Positions 58,677 through 64,000 of a stretch of 64,000 nucleotides of DNA are shown here, in pieces. The position numbers and the translations under genes were made by a program. A model generated the notes under the pieces. The model did no database searches, had not been told where the DNA came from, and saw only the letters and a list, made by a program, of their open reading frames with translations. Positions within the stretch are counted from its first letter, which is position 1; every line of letters starts with the position of its first letter. Origin of the DNA: Aliirhizobium smilacinae (GTDB taxonomy: Bacteria > Pseudomonadota > Alphaproteobacteria > Rhizobiales > Rhizobiaceae); assembly GCF_006335145.1 (NCBI RefSeq), contig NZ_VDMN01000003.1, positions 372,001 to 436,000 of the forward strand, given 5' to 3'.

Positions 58677-59921
58677 ATGCTTCTAATCCGGCGGATCATG
58701 GCGTTCGTGTTTGTAGCAGGCGCCTTTCTTTCAATCAGCCGGACGGCCGAGGCCGGCTATGCGCATTACATCTATGATGTGCAGAGCGGCAAGGTTCTCT
58801 CGTCGCAGAATGCCGAGACGCTCAATCATCCGGCATCTTTGACGAAGATGATGACGCTCTATCTCACCTTCGAGGCTTTACGCACCGGTCGTCTTCGCTG
58901 GGACGACAAGGTCGTCATGACCTCGAATGCGGCATCGAAAATTCCCTTCAAGCTTGGTGTACCCGCCGGCCAGACGATTACCGTGCGCGAGGCCGTCTAT
59001 GGCATGGCGATCCGCTCGGCCAATGATGCCGCTGCTGCCATGGGCGATCATCTGGGCGGTAGCGAAGATCGTTTCGGTGTGCTGATGACGAAAAAGGCGC
59101 GCCAGCTCGGCATGCGCAGCACCGTGTTCCGCAACGCGTCCGGCCTGCCGGATGATGCACAGGTCACCACGGCGCGGGACATGGCGGTTCTGGCGCTGTC
59201 GCTGATCCGCGACTATCCGCGGGAATACAAGATCTTCTCGCAGCGTTCCTTCAGCTTCCGCGGACGGACGATCAAGGGCCATAACAACCTGATGTACCGT
59301 TATCCCGGCATGGACGGGATCAAGACGGGCTTCGTCAACGCTTCCGGCTACAATCTCGCCAGTGCCGTCGACGTCAACGGACGTCGGGTGATCGGCGTCG
59401 TGCTCGGCGGCAAGACGGCGCGCCAGCGCGACAACCGGATGGCGGAACTGCTCGATCAGGCCTTGCCGGGCGGAGCTGCCTTGCCCGGTGTCGCTGTCGC
59501 CACATCAGGCCAGCAGAAGCGGCCGGCCGAAGGCGTGGCCAACCTGGCTTCCAAGGCGCCCGTTCCTCGTCCGCGCACGGAAATCATTCTCGGCGGGACG
59601 ACCGCAACTGCCGCGGCAGTCACGCCTTATGCGACGGTGCCAAAGGGGGCTCCCGTTCAAAACATGATTCAGCCGGGCACGCCGCTCTGGGATATCCAGA
59701 TCGCGGCGGCCGGAAGCCAGGCTGCGGCCGCGGGCGCGCTCAATTCCGCACTGCCGCTGCTTTCCGATTTCGGCCAGATCGCTCCGAGTGTTCAGGGTTC
59801 GAGCTCCAGCGGACGGGAGGTTTTTCGCGCCCGTCTGACCGGTTTTGCCGATCGTGACGCTGCCGCGCGGGCCTGCTCGGTGCTGCAGACGCGGTCGATC
59901 GACTGCTTCGTGGTTCGATAA
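58677..59921 (+). CDS. D-alanyl-D-alanine carboxypeptidase with SPOR domain
   Basis: The 414-residue protein has a signal peptide (IMAFVFVAGAFLSISRTAEA) and the penicillin-binding motifs SxxK (HPASLTKMMT), SxN (RSANDAAAAMG) and KTG (DGIKTGFVNASGYN). It trims the terminal D-alanine of peptidoglycan pentapeptides in the periplasm. The last 70 residues are a SPOR domain (REVFRARLTGFADRDAAARACSVLQTRSIDCF), which directs it to septal glycan. A GGGGGAG motif precedes the start at 58677. Confidence 0.93.
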   Translation: MLLIRRIMAFVFVAGAFLSISRTAEAGYAHYIYDVQSGKVLSSQNAETLNHPASLTKMMTLYLTFEALRTGRLRWDDKVVMTSNAASKIPFKLGVPAGQTITVREAVYGMAIRSANDAAAAMGDHLGGSEDRFGVLMTKKARQLGMRSTVFRNASGLPDDAQVTTARDMAVLALSLIRDYPREYKIFSQRSFSFRGRTIKGHNNLMYRYPGMDGIKTGFVNASGYNLASAVDVNGRRVIGVVLGGKTARQRDNRMAELLDQALPGGAALPGVAVATSGQQKRPAEGVANLASKAPVPRPRTEIILGGTTATAAAVTPYATVPKGAPVQNMIQPGTPLWDIQIAAAGSQAAAAGALNSALPLLSDFGQIAPSVQGSSSSGREVFRARLTGFADRDAAARACSVLQTRSIDCFVVR

Positions 59922-59926
59922 TCAGA

Positions 59927-60505
59927 TTATTTCAGCTGTTCGTGCGGATAAACGCCCCAGAGATCCGCCTGAGCGACATAGCCGGAAAGGCGACGGTTCT
60001 GCAGCGACACATCGCACCATGAACCGTCGCAGTTCCTGAGGTCGAGGCGCACGGACGGAGCTAGCTCGGCGATCACTGAAGCCGACGCGCGTGGTGCGTT
60101 GCGAAGCGCCACGGACTTCGCCATCCACGGGCCGACCACGGCAGTGCGTCGGCCGGACAAAAGAGGCGCAAACATCCAGCCGCTGGTTCCGTCCGGGTCG
60201 CGGACCTGACGCCAGTTGCCGTATTCCTCGATGATCTCGAGCGGCAGCCCGCGGGCCGAATAGACCCAGTTGGTCGCATAGTCGGTCGATGGGCCGACAC
60301 GCATATGGGCATTTGCGGATTTGATCGAGGCAAAACGGGGGACGGGGTAACCCGTCGCCCGACCAGTTCTGAAACCCGCAGCAAGATTTCCGGCAGCACT
60401 GGCGGACTGGACGTCACTGGCTTCAAGCCGGGCTGCGAAAGGCAAGCCGAGCGCGATCGCCAGGGTGACGGCAACGAGGCCGCGACGAGTTCTTGTCCGT
60501 ATCAT
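59927..60505 (-). CDS. exported bacterial SH3 domain protein
   Basis: The 192-residue protein has a signal peptide (GLVAVTLAIALGLPFAAR) and two SH3-like segments. The first contains SANAHMRVGPSTDYATNWVY and GTSGWMFAPLLSGRRTA, the second VALRNAPRASASVIAELAP and LSGYVAQADLWGVYPHE. Such domains bind peptidoglycan or ligands in the periplasm. A start at MIRTRTRR is used; a longer frame overlaps the next gene. Confidence 0.8.
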   Translation of the reverse strand: MIRTRTRRGLVAVTLAIALGLPFAARLEASDVQSASAAGNLAAGFRTGRATGYPVPRFASIKSANAHMRVGPSTDYATNWVYSARGLPLEIIEEYGNWRQVRDPDGTSGWMFAPLLSGRRTAVVGPWMAKSVALRNAPRASASVIAELAPSVRLDLRNCDGSWCDVSLQNRRLSGYVAQADLWGVYPHEQLK

Positions 60506-60549
60506 GGGTGACCGCTGGCTCCGCCCCGCCGATGTCGAGACGGTTACCG

Positions 60550-61044
60550 TCAGCGGCACTTGCTCACTTCCTGCAGCGCGGCCGTCACGCCGCTCAGCGA
60601 ATATGAGTAGCTGGTGGCGGTGCCGCGCCCGGAGGTCGCCTGCACCGTCATGCGGCTGCCGCCGCGCATCGCGTTTACCAAGGCCGGCTCGCGGCTCTGG
60701 TCGCGCACCCAGGCAGTGTTTTCGCGCGGTGCGAGATCGAACCTCTCGTTGTCCACGGCCACGGTGACGTCCGAACCCTGTCTCAGGGCATAACCCATGA
60801 TCGCCTGCGGCATATAGGACTGGCCCTGCGGCGAGATCAGGAAGAAATTGTCACCGTGCGTGACGCTTGCCGGCGCGGACGTGGTCGGCACTGATAGGGC
60901 ATAGCAGCTGGTCTGGCCATTGTTGCTATAGGAATATACGCCCCACGCTTCGAACTGCTTGATCCGGGTGGGCTGTGCCGCAGTGGCCGCGGCGGCCGAG
61001 ACGAGGGTGAGGGCGAGTGCAAGAGCTGCAGATTTGGTGCGCAT
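60550..61044 (-). CDS. invasion-associated locus B (IalB)-like exported protein
   Basis: The 164-residue protein starts MRTKSAALALALTLVSAAAA (signal peptide) and continues FEAWGVYSYSNNGQTSCYAL, a pattern common to IalB-family proteins (AWxV.C..... CYA). The rest is beta-rich, with GDNFFLISPQGQSYMPQAIM and a final disulfide-capable cysteine (SKCR). GTGGAGA precedes the ATG. It is placed 44 bases upstream of the SH3 gene, so the two probably share an operon. Role unknown. Confidence 0.7.
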   Translation of the reverse strand: MRTKSAALALALTLVSAAAATAAQPTRIKQFEAWGVYSYSNNGQTSCYALSVPTTSAPASVTHGDNFFLISPQGQSYMPQAIMGYALRQGSDVTVAVDNERFDLAPRENTAWVRDQSREPALVNAMRGGSRMTVQATSGRGTATSYSYSLSGVTAALQEVSKCR

Positions 61045-61289
61045 GATGTCTCCACAAAAAAACACGAACAGACCCGGGAGATGGGCCTTGCAAACTGAGT
61101 GGCCATACAAGGCCGCGACAGTTAGCGAGAGGTTAATTTGTGTGTCGATTCGATGATGCAGTCGGTCACAAAGGGGTGACTGTTGTTTGTGTGGATGACT
61201 GCAATCCTCTGTTTTTCAACGGTAAATTTACAATATCCCAATTGTGGCGAGGGATTTTTTGCCGTGATCACATGTGTTGATAATGGACG

Positions 61290-61820
61290 TCACGAGCCTT
61301 TGACGGTTGCGGCGAAACGGGGCCGGGTGAAGGCGTTTTCCGAATAGGTGACGGTTCCGAAACCGAACAGTGCGGCGAGCGCCGTATATTGCGTCACGCC
61401 TTCGACTAAGATGAGCGAGTCACCCGAGGGAATGGTCGGAAGCGTCGTGGCATCGAGTTTCTGCTCCGGAAGAAGGGCTGTCGTGCCTGCCTTTTTCGTC
61501 CAGTCGGCTGTGTATTTCCCATCCTTCCAGATGACGCTAGTGATGCGCAGGGCGTTGGGCATCGACTTGTCGGCCTGCAGTGCTGCAAAGGCGCCATAGG
61601 TCTTGGTGAAGAAGGCGTCGTCCATCGTCATCTGGCGCGCCACGACATCCGCCACGATGCCGTTGGCCTCGACGATCCTGTTATAGGCGCGCAGCAGGTC
61701 GTAGAGGGTGGCGCCGCCGATAAACAGCAGAATGATGACCGGAACGGTCAGGGCGAATTCGATGCCGGACGTGCCGGCCTCGTTCGACAGGAGGCGCTTT
61801 GCAAAATAGGGTCTGGTCAT
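61290..61820 (-). CDS. TadE-like pilus assembly protein
   Basis: The 176-residue protein begins with a basic stretch and a TadE-type membrane helix (GTSGIEFALTVPVIILLFIGG), where the glutamate in the GxxxxEFAL motif marks the pseudopilin family. It has a periplasmic domain with no known catalytic motif. It overlaps the upstream gene by four bases, so it belongs with the following TadE and TadG genes. It may be TadF-like. Confidence 0.8.
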   Translation of the reverse strand: MTRPYFAKRLLSNEAGTSGIEFALTVPVIILLFIGGATLYDLLRAYNRIVEANGIVADVVARQMTMDDAFFTKTYGAFAALQADKSMPNALRITSVIWKDGKYTADWTKKAGTTALLPEQKLDATTLPTIPSGDSLILVEGVTQYTALAALFGFGTVTYSENAFTRPRFAATVKGS

Positions 61821-62335
61821 ATCGGCTCGTTGACGAAAGCGAAGCTGGAGGTCAGGCGCATGGCGCCGGTATTGTCCTTCGGTACCGAAAGCCCGTAACC
61901 GATGCCCGGAACCATGGGGTCGACCACGAAACAGGCGCGGGCGAATACAAGTTGCGAGGTCTGGCCGGACTGGTAGGTGGTGACCGGATCGATTGCCACG
62001 CTGCGGTCGACGCAGGGCGTTGTCGAGGTAGGGAAGTCGGCCGCGGTGTCGATCGGCGTCAGTTCGAGCCGTAGCGCTTTTTCGCAGTTGGCCAGAATGA
62101 AGGCTTCGTCACAGACCTTCTGCTTGTATTGGGTATAGGTCATCGCGGTCGTGCCGATCTGGACGGCGCGCGATGCCCGGCTCAGGCCACGGTCGAGCAT
62201 GATCGACTGGGTCATGATCCAGCCGGCCTCGAAGACGGAAAACAGCAGGGCAAGAACAAGCGGGAGAAGCAGCGCGAATTCGACGGCGGCACTCCCGCTG
62301 CGGTCCGCAATATGGCGACGAAGGCGGCCGGTCAC
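61817..62335 (-). CDS. TadE-like pseudopilin
   Basis: The 172-residue protein has RSGSAAVEFALLLPLVLALLF at the N-terminus, the TadE-family membrane anchor with the conserved glutamate, and an exported domain with at least four cysteines (CDEAFILANCEKAL, CVDRS, ACFVVDP). It overlaps both neighbours by four bases. TadE-type pseudopilins support the assembly of Flp/Tad pili at the inner membrane. Confidence 0.82.
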   Translation of the reverse strand: MTGRLRRHIADRSGSAAVEFALLLPLVLALLFSVFEAGWIMTQSIMLDRGLSRASRAVQIGTTAMTYTQYKQKVCDEAFILANCEKALRLELTPIDTAADFPTSTTPCVDRSVAIDPVTTYQSGQTSQLVFARACFVVDPMVPGIGYGLSVPKDNTGAMRLTSSFAFVNEPI

Positions 62336-63639
62336 TGGGTCAGCCTCAGCTTCTTGATCGAGATGGAGATCGACTTGAAGGCATCGGTGATGTTCGAGCC
62401 CGAGGTCGGATAGTAGTGGGCCTTGCTGGAGGCGCAGTTGGTCATCTGTGTCGTCGCATCACCGCTGACTTCGAAGCCGATGGTGAAGATGGTTACACCC
62501 TTCGCTTTCGCAGCGGTGCAGACGCTGGAAAGCCGTGCCGCATTCGTGCTGCGGTTGGAAATTTCCTTGTTGTCCGGTTTCAGCGTCACTGATCGGCTGT
62601 AGTCCTTCGGGCGGACCTGTTCTGTGATTTCCCCGTCGGTCATCAGAACGATGACCTTCATCGTATCCGCGTCGTTGAAGGCGGCGGGACGATCGGCGAA
62701 CTTGCTATCCATCTTTCCTGTCGCGAGAGCAGCCGCAAAGACGCTCTTGCTGGCGGGATTGAGCAGGGTATAACCCCATTGCATGGCATTCTGGGTGCCG
62801 GTGCCGTCATGCATTTCCAGCGCGTCGATCTTGGCTTTCAGCGCGGTCGCATCGTTTGAAAGATAGGTGATCGACGTACTTTCCATCGGACACCACCAGG
62901 GGCGCATATCGGTTCTGCCGAAGTTCCAGTGGGTGAAATGGGGCAGCTGTGCTGCACCCTTGAAGGTGATCGGGTCGGCACCGTAGGCGGCTGTCGTCTC
63001 GCCAAGTTCGAAACAGGAGGAATTGGAGTGGTCGCGCTTGCCGCCCAGCTTGTCGAACATCGCCGCGCCGACATTCACATGGCCCGCATAGGGGACGATG
63101 CTGATCGTCGTGTAGCTCTTGGTATCGTCGGTGAGCATCTGATCGATGAAGGACTTTGCGGCCTTCTTGAGGTTGCCGATACGGTTGTTGCTGATCATCG
63201 AACCCGACATGTCGAGCATCAGCGACATCTCGATATTCTGCTTGGCTTCCTGAGCGGTTGAGACGGCGTTGACGGTCAGCTTGTTGATGCCGACGAGCTT
63301 GATGAAGGCCGTGTCGATCGTGTAGCTGGCCGAGGCTTTGACGATGCGCTGATTGAGGGTGTTCTGACGCTCGAAACCGAGAGTGACTTCATTGGCGTAG
63401 CTCAGGTTCTTGAGGTAATCCTGAAGTACGGCCTTGGCGTCACGGCTCTGTGTCAGCGAGGCGGCGGCAAGCACGCCGCGGTCGAGGCCGTCCTGCAGCT
63501 CGACGCGGATCGTCTCATAGCGTGCGATATCCGCGCCCGCTCCGCCAAGCGCCACGAGGGGCACCAGCAACAGGCCGAAGACCATGCCCACGTTCCCACG
63601 CAAGTCTGCATGGAAAGCCTGTAACCGTCGCAAAATCAT
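62332..63639 (-). CDS. TadG-like protein with von Willebrand A domain
   Basis: The 435-residue protein has an N-terminal membrane anchor (GNVGMVFGLLLVPLVALGGAG) and a von Willebrand A domain with the metal-ion site DMSGSM in MLDMSGSMISNN, further acidic residues in VLMTDGEIT, and a helix pattern GTGTQNAMQWGYTLL. TadG helps tether or extend Tad pili and is secreted to the envelope. It is the first gene of the overlapping trio. The 145 bases upstream are AT-rich. Confidence 0.85.
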   Translation of the reverse strand: MILRRLQAFHADLRGNVGMVFGLLLVPLVALGGAGADIARYETIRVELQDGLDRGVLAAASLTQSRDAKAVLQDYLKNLSYANEVTLGFERQNTLNQRIVKASASYTIDTAFIKLVGINKLTVNAVSTAQEAKQNIEMSLMLDMSGSMISNNRIGNLKKAAKSFIDQMLTDDTKSYTTISIVPYAGHVNVGAAMFDKLGGKRDHSNSSCFELGETTAAYGADPITFKGAAQLPHFTHWNFGRTDMRPWWCPMESTSITYLSNDATALKAKIDALEMHDGTGTQNAMQWGYTLLNPASKSVFAAALATGKMDSKFADRPAAFNDADTMKVIVLMTDGEITEQVRPKDYSRSVTLKPDNKEISNRSTNAARLSSVCTAAKAKGVTIFTIGFEVSGDATTQMTNCASSKAHYYPTSGSNITDAFKSISISIKKLRLTQ

Positions 63640-63784
63640 GAAAGCCCCCAGTAAATCGTGGGGGATATTCGCGTGTGATAATTTACGATCTCATGAATAG
63701 CGTGTCAGCCACACAGGCAAATATTAGGACTTGGTTTCTGACGAGTTACTTAATATTAGCCCTAATATATATCCATAAACACTG

Positions 63785-64000
63785 TCACATTTTTGCGTTT
63801 TCCCCATTTGCACTGTTCCACTGTGCAAACTCCTTCATCAGCCCCTCAAAAGCGTCGAGCGGCGGAAACTCCGGATAACTGTGAACGGCGCCGGTCTTCG
63901 CCCAAGGGAATTTCGTCGATGTATAGGTCTCGACGAAGGGCGCGTACCAAGTGGCTTCGTCAAGCATGGTTGGGCGCACATTGACGAACCATTCCATGCC
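63785..64000 (-). CDS. GFA-domain protein, 3' end only
   Basis: The minus-strand frame is open to the window edge, and 71 residues of its C-terminus are visible: MEWFVNVRPTMLDEATWYAPF and KFPWAKTGAVHSYPEFPPL. The pattern recalls the end of the GFA (glutathione-dependent formaldehyde-activating) family, with its tryptophan- and tyrosine-rich tail. An ATG at 63997 may simply be internal. The catalytic cysteine cluster, if present, is upstream of this window. Confidence 0.5.
   Translation of the reverse strand, partial: GMEWFVNVRPTMLDEATWYAPFVETYTSTKFPWAKTGAVHSYPEFPPLDAFEGLMKEFAQWNSANGENAKM

Overview
The window reads as a chromosomal segment of an alphaproteobacterium of the order Rhizobiales, most likely Rhizobiaceae. 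The reasons are the GC-rich coding sequence, a rhizobial-type 16-strand porin, CtrA-type promoter boxes, several rhizobia-typical small proteins, a mosaic palindromic intergenic repeat of the RIME kind, and the gene complement for purine and pyrimidine catabolism. About 63 protein-coding genes, one tRNA-Arg(CCG), several terminators and a handful of regulatory palindromes can be supported. No rRNA, CRISPR array, prophage or intact insertion sequence was seen.

Layout. 1-5.2 kb: the tail of an AraC-type regulator, preA/preT (reductive pyrimidine catabolism) divergent from acuI, then a PilZ-like protein and an orphan FliN/SpoA-domain protein behind a perfect CtrA box. 5.3-11.5 kb: DUF2325 protein, truncated haemoglobin, DUF423 protein, two small proteins, and a two-component system followed by an outer-membrane porin. 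11.5-12.5 kb: a decayed stretch with coding remnants and a perfect 19-bp inverted repeat beside tRNA-Arg. 12.7-17 kb: a J-domain protein and the conserved transglutaminase / alpha-E / circularly permuted ATP-grasp trio. 17-23.7 kb: EamA transporter, a PIN-like toxin-antitoxin pair, a DEAD-box helicase, a UraA-type permease and an AlaE exporter. 23.8-34.8 kb: an MttB-family methyltransferase lacking pyrrolysine, a large hybrid histidine kinase, an acyltransferase, an FMN reductase, and a divergent MnmD / FAD-oxidoreductase pair whose start codons share the bases CATG.

34.1-57 kb is the heart of the window: a dispersed purine-degradation locus. GuaD (guanine to xanthine), XdhA/XdhB with maturation factor XdhC (xanthine to urate), PuuD (membrane urate hydroxylase with cytochrome c domain), UraH and UraD (5-hydroxyisourate to S-allantoin), PuuE (allantoinase) and AllA (ureidoglycolate lyase) are all present; an allantoate amidohydrolase is not in the window. 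Two toxin-antitoxin modules sit inside these transcription units: a MntA-HepT pair lies between uraD and allA with four-base overlaps, and a higBA pair directly follows guaD, where higB carries an apparent frameshift near its N-terminus. Two tandem LysR/small-protein units with matching promoters lie next to xdhC, and a diguanylate cyclase plus an acetyltransferase separate xdhC from xdhAB.

57-64 kb: bdhA, a membrane GGDEF protein, a SPOR-containing D-alanyl-D-alanine carboxypeptidase, an SH3 protein and an IalB-like protein, an overlapping set of three Tad-type pilus proteins (TadG, two TadE-like), and the 3' end of a probable GFA-family gene. The strongest points for follow-up are the toxin-antitoxin modules wired into purine-catabolic operons, the orphan FliN behind a CtrA box, the paired LysR promoters and the relic region next to tRNA-Arg.
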